Shown: piece by piece, positions 19,218-27,802 of the stretch
Layout: the number at the start of each line of letters is the position of its first letter
How positions within the stretch are numbered: the stretch's first letter is position 1
Assembly (NCBI GenBank): GCA_002724245.1
Contig: PBOG01000195.1
Coordinates: forward strand, 58,904 to 122,903
Length of the DNA: 64,000 nucleotides
Direction of reading: 5' to 3'
DNA from: Planctomycetaceae bacterium
Lineage (GTDB): Bacteria; Planctomycetota; Planctomycetia; Pirellulales; Pirellulaceae
Made by a program: the position numbers and the translations under genes
The notes under the pieces: generated by a model
Database searches by the model: none
Seen by the model: only the letters and a program-made list of their open reading frames with translations
What the model was told of the DNA's origin: nothing

Positions 19218-20696
19218 TTAGCGCCGGTTCACCGTGGGGAAATTTTGTGGCGTATAGATGCCCCCATAACGAGTCCGCAATTCATCGCACCGTTTTTGCA
19301 GACGTGTCAGTTCTGCCGCGTAATTCGCGTCTGTGGCCAGATTCTGGACCTGGTCGGGATCAGCCTGGAGGTCGTGCAGGAATTCAAAAGTGGGCTGCTG
19401 CTGGAAATACCGCGCATAGACCCAGCGTTGCTCATGTACTCCTTCCCACTTGGGGATCGCCATGTGGTCAAAGAGATGCTCACAAAAGAAATCCTGCCGC
19501 CAGGATTTTGGAGCAGGCGCACTGAGTAGTGGCAGCAGGCTTTGTCCCTGGTGCTCCGACGGAGTCAGGCCTGCCAGGGCGGTGATGGTGGGCGCGATAT
19601 CCACATTGAGTGCCAGGGCCTGACAAACCTTGCCGCGCTGCGCTTTTTCCAGCCGTGGATCAAAGATGACCAGCGGTACACGAAGAGATTCTTCATAGTG
19701 TGACCACTTGCCTGCAAAACCGCGTTCCCCGGCGTAGTAACCATTGTCGCCCGAAAAGATGATCACGGTGTTGTCTGACATGCCGAGTTCGGACAGGGTG
19801 TCGAGGACGCGGCCCATCACCAGGTCGAGGCCACTGATCATCCGGTAGTAACCGCGCAAGTTGCGCTGGTATTTCTGGCGCGTGTCCCACCTCCAGAACC
19901 AGCGCTGCCGATTCATTGATTTGCGCAGGAACTCAGGCTGACGGGCAAAGATCTGTGGGTCGGACAACCGAGGTTCTGGAAGTTCAGTCTGTTGGTAGAG
20001 ATGTTCGACGGCGCGTGGCCAGGGAAAGTGATTGACCTTATCACTATCTTCGGCATGGGCTGCGTGGAAGCTGACGGACAGGCAGAAAGGCTGGCCTGAT
20101 GATTGTGCCCGTAGAAAGCCGATTGCCCGGTCTCCCGCCAGTTCGGTGATGTGGCGCGTGCGGCCGTTGGGTTGCTTCTTGAAATAGGGATTGCGATTCG
20201 TAGGAGAAAAAAAATCAAACATCTTCTCCCGCTCGGCGCGCGGGATGTTGACGCCGAACTTGCCGACGAATCCGGTGCGGTAGCCAGCGTCTTTTAACAA
20301 GCGAGGGTAGCTGACATCGGTCAAGTTGCGAGCCAGCGGAGGTGTTCTGAAGGTGAATTTATGAGTTCGCTCAAACATGCCAGTGAATAAGGTTGCGCGA
20401 CTCGCCGCACAGATAGAAGTGGTGACGAACATATTCTGGAAACGGACACCATTCTGAGCCAGCCGATCAATCACAGGCGTTTTCAGCACGGGATGGCCAG
20501 CACAACCCAGCAAGTCGGCACGGTGATCATCGGACAGAAAGAAGATGACGTTGGGCCGTTCACGGGCAAACGCATTGTTTTGCAGGGTCCAGAGAGCGAT
20601 CCAGAGGGAAACCAGTAACAAGCAGATGGCAGTGTCCGCTCTACGGGAACACGCGGGATTTCTGCTGGGTGGCTGTGCGGTGGATATTCGTAGCAT
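19218..20696 (-). CDS. Exported sulfatase
   Basis: The 492-residue protein has an N-terminal hydrophobic signal (ICLLLVSLWIALWTL), the alkaline-phosphatase-fold metal motif NVIFFLSDDHRADLLGC, and the modification site SICAASRATLFTG. There C96 would be converted to formylglycine, and R100 fits the C-x-A/P-x-R rule. The second metal motif IIFSGDNGYYAGERGFAGKW is also present. It hydrolyses sulfate esters, probably of polysaccharides or glycosides, in the periplasm or outside. No maturase gene is in the window. It faces the small CPTCK gene convergently and lies 158 bases after the Gfo/Idh-like gene on the same strand. Confidence 0.95.
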   Translation of the reverse strand: MLRISTAQPPSRNPACSRRADTAICLLLVSLWIALWTLQNNAFARERPNVIFFLSDDHRADLLGCAGHPVLKTPVIDRLAQNGVRFQNMFVTTSICAASRATLFTGMFERTHKFTFRTPPLARNLTDVSYPRLLKDAGYRTGFVGKFGVNIPRAEREKMFDFFSPTNRNPYFKKQPNGRTRHITELAGDRAIGFLRAQSSGQPFCLSVSFHAAHAEDSDKVNHFPWPRAVEHLYQQTELPEPRLSDPQIFARQPEFLRKSMNRQRWFWRWDTRQKYQRNLRGYYRMISGLDLVMGRVLDTLSELGMSDNTVIIFSGDNGYYAGERGFAGKWSHYEESLRVPLVIFDPRLEKAQRGKVCQALALNVDIAPTITALAGLTPSEHQGQSLLPLLSAPAPKSWRQDFFCEHLFDHMAIPKWEGVHEQRWVYARYFQQQPTFEFLHDLQADPDQVQNLATDANYAAELTRLQKRCDELRTRYGGIYTPQNFPTVNRR

Positions 20697-20794
20697 AGCG
20701 GTACTTTCCAGGCGGAGTCGTTGGTTTGAGAAAGAATGGTGAGCCGAACGTCTGGCAATTGAACCTGCCAGCGGACGTGTTTTCCTGGGTATTG

Positions 20795-20811
20795 CTGAAA
20801 CGTTATTTCAG
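20795..20811. other. Small inverted repeat upstream of sulfatase gene
   Basis: CTGAAA-CGTTA-TTTCAG is a perfect 6-bp inverted repeat about 100 bases upstream of the sulfatase start and 44 bases after the Gfo/Idh-like stop. It could be an operator or the stem of a weak terminator; no T-run is present. Confidence 0.4.
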
Positions 20812-20854
20812 ATCACGTACGGCGTGCGTCGCTGCGGTCGTGGGCGGGTTGCGA

Positions 20855-22492
20855 CTAATCCAGGGCAACGAGTTTACCGGTGGCGGCGGACCGATAGCCA
20901 GCCAATAAAGCTGCTGTCGCGTGGCTTGCCAGTTCCGCCGGTACATCGCTGGCGCGACCAGCCTGCACGCAATCCAGGAAGTGTGTAAAGTCATCTTTTG
21001 CCGGTGCGGCAGGCATTAACCATGCATGTTTGGGGGCAGGGACGTGTTCAGGTTTCTTGGGCCCGCCCCACATGCCCATTGGATCCTCAGGGTCGGTTTG
21101 CGGCGGTGACCAGGCTGGGGCATCTGACCAGACGGCCAGCCGCGGACGGTGTGCGTCGAACGTTTCCAGCGAACGCGTTCCAATCAGGGTGGTTTTGTCC
21201 AGCCCCGAATCACGATTGGACTGCCAGCCGCTGCGACCCGCCGAGAGAGTGGCGATCATGCCACCCTCCAGTTCCAGGATCATCTGACCAAAATCTTCCA
21301 TGTTGTTGTTCTGATGCTCTCGGAAAAAGAAATTTCCAGTTGTCGCACCAACCCGTTGGATTCGTTTTCCGGTGAGCCACAGCAGGGAAACAAGGCAGTA
21401 GACACCGACATTGGTCAGTTCACGTTTCGCTTCCATCAATTCGTAACGATCAGGGACAGCCGTTTCCTGTCGTACTTGCGGTTCCGCAGTTCCCGGAGTG
21501 CCTTTGGCAAAACAGAGGTCGGCGTGAAACGCGGTTAACTTTCCCAGCCGACCGGTTTCCAACGCGGTCCGCATGCGAGCGGCGGCTGCCGAACGTACCA
21601 GGCTCCACATTTGGGTTACGACGCGGGCTTGGGCCGCTGCTGCCATGATGGCTTGCGTGTGGGTTGCGGTTCCAGCCAGCGGTTTATCCAGGTAGACATG
21701 CTTGCCGGCTTTGAGTGCCTCAACGATGATCGGTCCGCGACGGATCGGTTCTGCGCAGATGCTAACGACATGGACGTCTTCGCGCCGCAGGGCCGCGTCC
21801 AGTGGTAGTACTGGAATCCCCAGTCGACGGGCCATTTGTTCATTGAGTTGGCGTCGGCGGGGCGAAATATCATCCTGATCGGTCATGCCGACTGCTCGGC
21901 AGCGGCCGCCTTGCAGCAGCGAGTCGGCGTAACCTGGCTGATGCGTGTGGTCACCAGAAACCAACAGCAAACCGTAGGGGGGGGCTAGCGGAATGGGAGC
22001 CTCTGCTACAGCTGACAAACTATGTGTTGGAGTCTGCGAGGACGGATTCGATTCGGCCATCCAGATTGTTCGTAATTGATCCAATAATTCGGTGGCCCGT
22101 GGGGCGAGTGGCGGTTGGTGATCCGCAGTGGCCAGATTGCCGTGCGTTGCCTCAGATTGCCAGGCGAGAGTGCCATGATTTCCCCAGAGGACAAGTTCCA
22201 CGATTCCCTGATTGGCGACTGGTGTGCCGATCGAGAGCAACGCGGACGTACCAGAAGTGAAGCTTGCGAGAATGCTGATTTGACCGTTTTCCACGCTGCC
22301 TATCACGATCACGTTTTGTACACGACTGTTAAACCAGCTTTCTGCCTGGTGCAGCAGCCAGGCAGCAGTGACCTGAAGTTCGCCGTGGTCGACGACCGTA
22401 TGCGCGATGACACGGAGCGCGACAGGTCTGCCGATTTGTCCGGTCTGGAGTCCGCGCGTTGTCGTCTGGACGACATCGGAGAGTGAAACCAT
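20855..22492 (-). CDS. Gfo/Idh/MocA-like protein with an extra N-terminal domain
   Basis: The 545-residue protein is longer than the usual 330-450 of the family. Residues about 1-150 resemble the C-terminal substrate domain of a Gfo/Idh protein without its Rossmann fold (GLQTGQIGRPVALRV, NQGIVELVLWGNHGTLAWQ). A linker follows, then a second, complete-looking Gfo/Idh unit: nucleotide-binding region from about residue 173, VHVVSICAEPIRRGPIIVEA, GKHVYLDKPLAG (the EKP-type motif) and a C-terminal domain. The GxGxxG loop is replaced by VSGDHTHQPGYA, so NAD(P) binding may be altered or lost. The substrate is unknown. It lies between the sulfatase and cytidine deaminase genes. Confidence 0.85.
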   Translation of the reverse strand: MVSLSDVVQTTTRGLQTGQIGRPVALRVIAHTVVDHGELQVTAAWLLHQAESWFNSRVQNVIVIGSVENGQISILASFTSGTSALLSIGTPVANQGIVELVLWGNHGTLAWQSEATHGNLATADHQPPLAPRATELLDQLRTIWMAESNPSSQTPTHSLSAVAEAPIPLAPPYGLLLVSGDHTHQPGYADSLLQGGRCRAVGMTDQDDISPRRRQLNEQMARRLGIPVLPLDAALRREDVHVVSICAEPIRRGPIIVEALKAGKHVYLDKPLAGTATHTQAIMAAAAQARVVTQMWSLVRSAAAARMRTALETGRLGKLTAFHADLCFAKGTPGTAEPQVRQETAVPDRYELMEAKRELTNVGVYCLVSLLWLTGKRIQRVGATTGNFFFREHQNNNMEDFGQMILELEGGMIATLSAGRSGWQSNRDSGLDKTTLIGTRSLETFDAHRPRLAVWSDAPAWSPPQTDPEDPMGMWGGPKKPEHVPAPKHAWLMPAAPAKDDFTHFLDCVQAGRASDVPAELASHATAALLAGYRSAATGKLVALD

Positions 22493-22635
22493 GGTCGATA
22501 TCCGAAAGAGGCAATGTCCATAGACAGAAGCGCGTGCCGACAGGACGGAGGCACGTCACCCACGAACAGAGTTATCGCCGGCCAGCGCGGTCAATTCAAG
22601 CGGCAGTGAAATTTCCAGCCAGTCACCTGGTCATG

Positions 22636-23034
22636 TTATGGGCCGTCCGTGCCAAATCGATCGGGTAACAGGAGACGCAGTGAGACCTCTCGTGTCTCAG
22701 GGACAGGCTCTTCTTGCACGAGCAGGATTGGCAGATCTGCGCAAAATTCGGCCAACACCTGACGGCAGGCGCCACAGGGAGTCACGCCAGTACGACTGGC
22801 GATGGCCAGTGCTTGAAAATCCCGGTACCCCTCCACGACAGCGTTTCCCACTGCCACCCGTTCGGCGCACTGGGTCAGACCGAGTGAGCGGTTTTCCACA
22901 TTGCAGCCACGCACAAAGCGGCCCTCTGCCGTGAGTAACGCAGCGCCGACGGTGAAGTCTGAATACGTTGCGTAGGCCCGAGCACGCGCCTCTTGTGCGG
23001 CCAGAATCAATTGCTGACGAGTTGCATCATCCAT
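22636..23034 (-). CDS. cdd: Cytidine deaminase
   Basis: The 132-residue protein is a homotetramer-type cytidine deaminase of the pyrimidine salvage pathway, converting cytidine and deoxycytidine to uridine and deoxyuridine. The active site is complete: CNVENRSLGLTQCAERVAVG gives the zinc Cys (C56) and catalytic Glu (E58), and PCGACRQVLAEF gives the other two zinc Cys (C87, C90). The length matches the family. Its ATG at 23034 is 181 bases downstream of the prenyltransferase-repeat gene; the stop is 143 bases before the Gfo/Idh-like gene. There is no sign of a shared pathway with either neighbour. Confidence 0.97.
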   Translation of the reverse strand: MDDATRQQLILAAQEARARAYATYSDFTVGAALLTAEGRFVRGCNVENRSLGLTQCAERVAVGNAVVEGYRDFQALAIASRTGVTPCGACRQVLAEFCADLPILLVQEEPVPETREVSLRLLLPDRFGTDGP

Positions 23035-23078
23035 CGGTTCAGATCACGGGAGTGCCGACTTTTATGGTGCGGTAGTTC

Positions 23079-23114
23079 TGGTGCGTAGCGTTGTGGTGCG
23101 TAGCGTTGTGGTGC
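23079..23114. repeat. 15-base tandem repeat, about 2.4 copies
   Basis: TGGTGCGTAGCGTTG at 23079-23093 is repeated exactly at 23094-23108 and followed by a partial copy (TGGTGC). It lies in the gap between the prenyltransferase-repeat gene and cdd. It is a simple replication-slippage repeat with no spacers. Confidence 0.9.
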
Positions 23115-23215
23115 AGATGGTCGGTGCCTCGTGGCCGCACCGCGGAGAGAAGTCACCCTGGGCCAGCGGAACGGCGTCTGCGAGACTGATCCGGTTGTCG
23201 AACGCGGATAGCCAA

Positions 23216-24883
23216 CTACTCAAGGAACTCCAGATCAGCATCCGGGCGTACTGACTTGTACCAGCGTTTCCAGGCAGTTTGGGCTTGTTTTTTCTGGACT
23301 TCACTGGGTGTATCGGGCATCCCCACGCCGGCGAATCTGCGACTCACCAGACGTAGACCGTCGCGGGCGGCCAGGACGACGCGCAGGTCCGGGTCACTGA
23401 GTGCGTAGATCAGCGCGGGAACTTCTGACAACCCTCCCCCGCGCGCCACTCCGCGGACGGCAAAAATCCTTTTCTCGTAGGACGGATCGGCAAATAACTT
23501 GGCCAACCGATTGAGCTGCCGTTTACGTTCGGATTCGACTTCGCTGAACTTGACATCGCGGGGAATCTCATCGAGTTTGGCCGTCTCTTTGATTCGCAGT
23601 AACGCCGTTTCCAGGTCGACCACCGCTTTCACCTTGATTACGGCGCCATCTTCATCGACTTGGAGATTCGAGAGATCAGCAGGCAAACCGCGACCCCCTC
23701 GAAGCTTGCCACCTTGGAGTGTCTTGACGAGATCTCGAGTGGCGCGGAGCAGGAACAGAATCGAGAAAGCCGTATCGACTTCGGTACCCTGGTTCGCTTC
23801 TTCGTCCCCTCCGAGTGACCAGCCTCCCCCATCTTTTTCGTTACGTTGGAGAAACTCAACTCCCTGGTTATACCAGTTCGGCTCATCTTCAAAGTCGCGG
23901 GTGGCAAACTCGCGCAAGGCCTGGTGCCGTTCCATACCGTACAGGTAGTAGGACTGCCAGTGGTTTGTCTCTGTTTGACAACGCTGGCGGAAGAAATTTT
24001 CACCGTCCTGGATCGAGCGGCGCAAGACACCCATTTCAATCGAGTGGGAACTCGCCGCAGTCTTCTTGGTTTCTTTCGCTGCTTCAACTTTCTTGAGCGG
24101 CCCCTTCTTCTTTTTCGGATCGGGCCGACGCGTGACATGGTCTTCGATTCCCAGTACCTGGGCCGACATGTAGATGCTGCCCATCGCACCAACCACCATC
24201 GAAGGCGTGATCCGTCCGGCATTTTGACCGGGTGGATCGTCCTGACTCTGGGCCACGCGATTGTAGCCACCAGGGTCTTTACCGAGATACGACCAGGCAC
24301 CACTGACATCCTGCGTACGCATCAGCCATTTGCACGCTCTCTCCAGCGAACTGCGATTGACGGAAAACAGGTTGCCATCCTTGCCCACATTGTGTGCCGT
24401 CCAGGAGGCAAGTACGCCATACTGAGTACAAGAGGTATCCCCGATATTGCGGTTGGAATAACTCCAGGAGCCGTCGCTGCGTTGCTTGTTGCCGAGTTCC
24501 CTGAGCATGGACTGAATGGTCTGGCGGTGTTGTCGCGGGTCCAGTTCACACAACAAGAGGATGGCAATCGATAATTCGTAGACTGCCTTATGATCTTCGG
24601 TTTGGATTTCTTTGCAGCCCTTTGCGGCGTCTTGTACAAACGCACTGGATTTGTATTTCGTACCGTACTTCTTGTCTGCCTTGATCATGGCCAATGCCAA
24701 TAAGGCTTTGTGCCCCGGCCGTTTCTCCGCGGCTTTTTCCAGGAGCCCGATGCCCGACAGCACCATTTTCTTGACCACCGGACTCATTGGTGTGTGCGCC
24801 TTGACGTCACCCGGCAGTAGCCATGCCAGGCACCAGAGGATGGCGGTGGTAGCGAGCCAGTGGGGGCGCAGGATCTTGTTCAT
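23216..24883 (-). CDS. Exported prenyltransferase/squalene-oxidase repeat protein
   Basis: The 555-residue protein has a signal peptide (WLATTAILWCLAWLLPGDVKA) from the ATG at 24883, which has an AAGG/GGAG ribosome binding site; the track start at 24946 lacks one. The body contains alpha/alpha-barrel repeats with the QW-like pattern: QRSDGSWSYSNRN, QDVSGAWSYLGKD and NEKDGGGWSLGGDEEANQGT, then TAFSILFLLRATRDL. It lacks the DxDD catalytic acid of squalene-hopene cyclases in the parts I read, so it is probably a non-cyclase member, common and uncharacterised in planctomycetes. The C-terminal about 110 residues read like a HEAT repeat (EVPALIYALSDPDLRVVLAA). It has its own promoter-like element. 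Confidence 0.9.
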   Translation of the reverse strand: MNKILRPHWLATTAILWCLAWLLPGDVKAHTPMSPVVKKMVLSGIGLLEKAAEKRPGHKALLALAMIKADKKYGTKYKSSAFVQDAAKGCKEIQTEDHKAVYELSIAILLLCELDPRQHRQTIQSMLRELGNKQRSDGSWSYSNRNIGDTSCTQYGVLASWTAHNVGKDGNLFSVNRSSLERACKWLMRTQDVSGAWSYLGKDPGGYNRVAQSQDDPPGQNAGRITPSMVVGAMGSIYMSAQVLGIEDHVTRRPDPKKKKGPLKKVEAAKETKKTAASSHSIEMGVLRRSIQDGENFFRQRCQTETNHWQSYYLYGMERHQALREFATRDFEDEPNWYNQGVEFLQRNEKDGGGWSLGGDEEANQGTEVDTAFSILFLLRATRDLVKTLQGGKLRGGRGLPADLSNLQVDEDGAVIKVKAVVDLETALLRIKETAKLDEIPRDVKFSEVESERKRQLNRLAKLFADPSYEKRIFAVRGVARGGGLSEVPALIYALSDPDLRVVLAARDGLRLVSRRFAGVGMPDTPSEVQKKQAQTAWKRWYKSVRPDADLEFLE

Positions 24884-24963
24884 GGGTGCCTTCTCCAGGC
24901 CATCTTCTACAGCAGACGGGGTTTCCGATACGGTGCGCGGAGCCAACCTGCACTGACTACTCG

Positions 24964-24992
24964 ATCCTACCGCTGAGAGGAACCCCTGTCAA
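24964..24992 (-). promoter_or_regulatory. Sigma-70-type promoter for the prenyltransferase-repeat gene
   Basis: On the minus strand TTGACA (24992-24987) is followed after exactly 17 bases by TAGGAT (24969-24964). This predicts a start near 24957 and a 5' leader of about 75 bases before the ATG at 24883. It is one of the best promoter matches in the window. Confidence 0.65.
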
Positions 24993-25207
24993 TTCTGCCT
25001 GATTTGACGGAAGTCGTGTGTTGACAAGCCTTTGCTGTTGTTGCGGCGGTTTATTTGGAGCGCGGTTACTGGCCTCGTGCCTGTCACTTGTACTCCGCTG
25101 GATTTCTTTTAGGTTTGAAGTAATGACTGACCTGTTCAACCGGATGACTACTGCGCGGGGGAGGCGGTTCTGTTGTCACCGAGGATGCTATTGCAGTACA
25201 AAACCCC

Positions 25208-26437
25208 ATGAACGAGCCTGACGGAGCAATATCGGAGAGTACGACTCCACTCCCTTTTGCGGAGTTGTCGTTCGGCTCACAGCAACGGGCCACGTTGATG
25301 CTGGTGACCGGCTGCTATCGGTCGGGGACCACACTGTTGGAGAAGCTGTTACATAGTCACCCGGCGATCTGCATCGGGTCTCAGCCCTTTCCAGTCAGCT
25401 ACTTTTTCGCCAAGCAGGCTTTCCTGGATCATCGAGGTTTGCGACGTCGCTACCCGCTAGGGCACTTGTTTTGCGATGCCGCGTACACTGCTGCGGAGCT
25501 GGATGCGTTTCTGGAAAGTCTGCAGATTCGCCAGTCGGACATTGATGCGATTTTTCAGCGGCTGTCGGGTTACCGGCTCGGGCACTGGACACCCGAGGTA
25601 CTGTCATTTCATCAGGAACTGTCGCCAGGCCTGTTCCCCGCATTTTATCGAGAGCTGCACGAACGGCTGGCGTCATTACTGGACGGGGAGCGAGCGCTTT
25701 ACTGTGGCAGCAAGGAAGTCCTCTGTGAAGAGTTTATTCCCTTTGTGTTAGCGCGCGGTGGTAAAGCCGTCGTGAGCGTTCGCGATCCCCGAGACATGAT
25801 CGCCTCACTGGATTATGGATCTCGTGATAACCAGACGGGTGACCATCGGCCCCTGCTATTCAGTTTGCGGGCCTGGCGGAAAAGCGTAGCGTTGCTACTT
25901 GCCTGTCAGCATGTCCCCAACTTTTCCTGGGTGCGTTATGAAGACGTGGCACGGGATCCTCAGCGCGCGCTGAATCGCTTGCGGTGTCGCTGGGAAGTGC
26001 CTGACGCGGACTACCCATTGGCTGATTCCATTATGAGCCAGGACGGGGAATGTTGGAGCGGGAATTCGTCGTTTGCAGATGCGGTTGGCGTGACGACCGC
26101 TTCGGTAGGCCGGTTCCATCAGGTGCTACCCACAGAGACACTCAAGTACATCGAAGCCTGCTGCGGACCTGAGATGCGGTTGCTCGGATACGAATTGACA
26201 TCAGCGAAGCCTCCAAGCCGGCATGATCTGGAAACTTATCGAGAGCCGTTTGCCAATCTGCATGGCAAGTTTCCCCACGATTACAGTACCTCGCCCGCAC
26301 GAATTGATCAGGAATGGGCGCGTTTGCAACTCCTACAGCAGGACCAGTCCGCAATGTCCGAACATGATTTGCGGTATTGGTTTGTTGATCCTCGCGCCTA
26401 TCAATCCTTGCGGAATGTCGTCAACAAACCGGAATAG
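25208..26437 (+). CDS. Sulfotransferase family protein
   Basis: The 409-residue protein transfers sulfate from PAPS to an unknown acceptor. The 5'-phosphosulfate loop is LVTGCYRSGTTLLEKLLHSH (about residues 33-52) and the 3'-phosphate region is KAVVSVRDPRDMIASLDYGS (about residues 188-207), both complete. There is no signal peptide, so it is cytoplasmic. The C-terminal 80 residues are an unassigned extension. The gene lies 225 bases before a glycosyltransferase on the same strand, so the pair could build and decorate a glycan; a sulfatase lies nearby on the other strand. A weak hairpin (GTCCG ... CGGAC, 26448-26466) follows the stop. Confidence 0.9.
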   Translation: MNEPDGAISESTTPLPFAELSFGSQQRATLMLVTGCYRSGTTLLEKLLHSHPAICIGSQPFPVSYFFAKQAFLDHRGLRRRYPLGHLFCDAAYTAAELDAFLESLQIRQSDIDAIFQRLSGYRLGHWTPEVLSFHQELSPGLFPAFYRELHERLASLLDGERALYCGSKEVLCEEFIPFVLARGGKAVVSVRDPRDMIASLDYGSRDNQTGDHRPLLFSLRAWRKSVALLLACQHVPNFSWVRYEDVARDPQRALNRLRCRWEVPDADYPLADSIMSQDGECWSGNSSFADAVGVTTASVGRFHQVLPTETLKYIEACCGPEMRLLGYELTSAKPPSRHDLETYREPFANLHGKFPHDYSTSPARIDQEWARLQLLQQDQSAMSEHDLRYWFVDPRAYQSLRNVVNKPE

Positions 26438-26447
26438 ACTGGAAAAA

Positions 26448-26474
26448 GTCCGATACCGGTGCGGACTGGTTTTC
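26448..26474 (+). terminator. Weak terminator-like hairpin after the sulfotransferase
   Basis: AAAAAGTCCG-ATACCGGTG-CGGACTGGTTTT has a 5-bp GC-rich stem flanked by an A-run and an interrupted T-run, 10 bases after the sulfotransferase stop. It may partly end that transcript before the glycosyltransferase gene. Confidence 0.4.
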
Positions 26475-26662
26475 TGTTAAGTTTGTTCTCAATTGCTCCC
26501 TCTTACCTCTGTAGGAGGGGCCGGTGGAGTCCAATGATGGAACCGGGCCATCCGCTGGATGGTGGGGATGGAGAGTGTTTCACCAGTGACAGGTTGGATT
26601 TATTCTTCCCAGGTGGTACGGACACAAAAGCGACCTGGCTTCAAAGGCGTACGACAACCAGC

Positions 26663-27616
26663 ATGTGTGATTATTCAATTGTCATTCCCTGTTATCGCAG
26701 CGGTGCCTGGTTGTCAGAACTGATCCAGCGGGTTGAGCGGGCGTTGGCTAACGTACCTGGGTGTTTTGAAGTTCTGCTGGTGAATGACGCTTCACCGGAC
26801 GACACCTGGCAGGTGATTGAGTCATTGGCGGGCCAGTATGGATTTGTCCACGGACTCGACATGATGTTCAACACGGGGCAGTTTCGCGCGACTCTGTGCG
26901 GCATGGAACATGCGGTGGGAAATCAAATTGTTCTCATGGACGATGACCTGCAGCACCCGCCGGAAGCCATTCCCGACTTGATTGCCGCGCTCGACGCACA
27001 TCCAGAATGGGATTGCGTGATGGCGCGTTTTAAATCGCCACGCCATGGACTGCTGCGGCGCGTGGGCAGTCGAGTGGCCGCCGAATTGTTTTGTTATCTC
27101 TACGGACGTCCGCGAGAAATTGCGCCGAGCAGCTTTCGAATTCTGCGTCGTCCGTTGGTCGAGACCATTTGTCGACACGGTACCGTAAACCCTCTGATTG
27201 GACCTTTGATTTTTCGATCGACTCGTCGTTTGGGTAACATCGATGTGGAGCACCAGTCGCGTCCGCAGGGACGCAGTGGCTACTCGATTTCTCGATTGAC
27301 ACGGATTGTCTGGCAAAGCATTTTTTCGACCTCGACATTACCACTTCGGCTGGCGAGCGGGCTCGGATTCTGCTCGGCTGTGGGCAGTTTCGTATTGGGT
27401 GTTGTCTACTTTTTGCGCTGGTGGTTTGGAGTCATTTCCGAGCCGGGTTTTATCACCACCGTGTTGTTGATCATCTTTTTTGGAGGGCTCACGCTGGCAT
27501 CGGTGGGCCTGCTGGGTGAATACCTGGTGCACATTATGGAAGAGGTGCGCCGACCTGTGCGTTACGCGATTCGAGAGCGGACGCCTGTGGGAAGTAGAGA
27601 CGGTGTGGACGCTTGA
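26663..27616 (+). CDS. Family 2 glycosyltransferase with C-terminal membrane helices
   Basis: The 317-residue protein begins MCDYSIVIPCYRSGAWLSEL, the standard GT2 opening. It carries VLLVNDASPDDTW and the metal/donor motif LMDDDLQHPPEAIP, then RPQGRSGYS, and ends with two transmembrane helices (ASGLGFCSAVGSFVLGVVYF and LLIIFFGGLTLASVGLLGEY). This architecture matches polyisoprenyl-phosphate glycosyltransferases (ArnC/GtrB/DPM1-like), which charge a lipid carrier on the cytoplasmic face of the membrane. The track start at 26459 adds 68 residues with no family resemblance, so the ATG at 26663 was used. The donor sugar cannot be told from sequence. Confidence 0.93.
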   Translation: MCDYSIVIPCYRSGAWLSELIQRVERALANVPGCFEVLLVNDASPDDTWQVIESLAGQYGFVHGLDMMFNTGQFRATLCGMEHAVGNQIVLMDDDLQHPPEAIPDLIAALDAHPEWDCVMARFKSPRHGLLRRVGSRVAAELFCYLYGRPREIAPSSFRILRRPLVETICRHGTVNPLIGPLIFRSTRRLGNIDVEHQSRPQGRSGYSISRLTRIVWQSIFSTSTLPLRLASGLGFCSAVGSFVLGVVYFLRWWFGVISEPGFITTVLLIIFFGGLTLASVGLLGEYLVHIMEEVRRPVRYAIRERTPVGSRDGVDA

Positions 27617-27802
27617 ACGATTGGCGAATCGTCCGTGACGGTCCCGCAGCATTCGCGCCACCAAAGAGCAGCGCCCCCAGAGAGTCTTGTGCGTTCCTTC
27701 GTTGGATCCCACGAATAACCGCGCGCGATGTCGCAGTTCCGTCGCAGTGCAGATCAGGGATTGCAATCAGATGCTGAGCGGGCCACTGGGGCACCAGTCC
27801 AG

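Noticed and set aside
23062-23304. 80-codon minus-strand ORF next to cdd
   Set aside because: It overlaps the end of the prenyltransferase-repeat gene in another frame and its tail is only the translated tandem repeat.
26459-26662. N-terminal extension of the glycosyltransferase ORF
   Set aside because: The 68 extra residues have no GT2 resemblance and overlap the terminator-like hairpin; the ATG at 26663 begins the fold.
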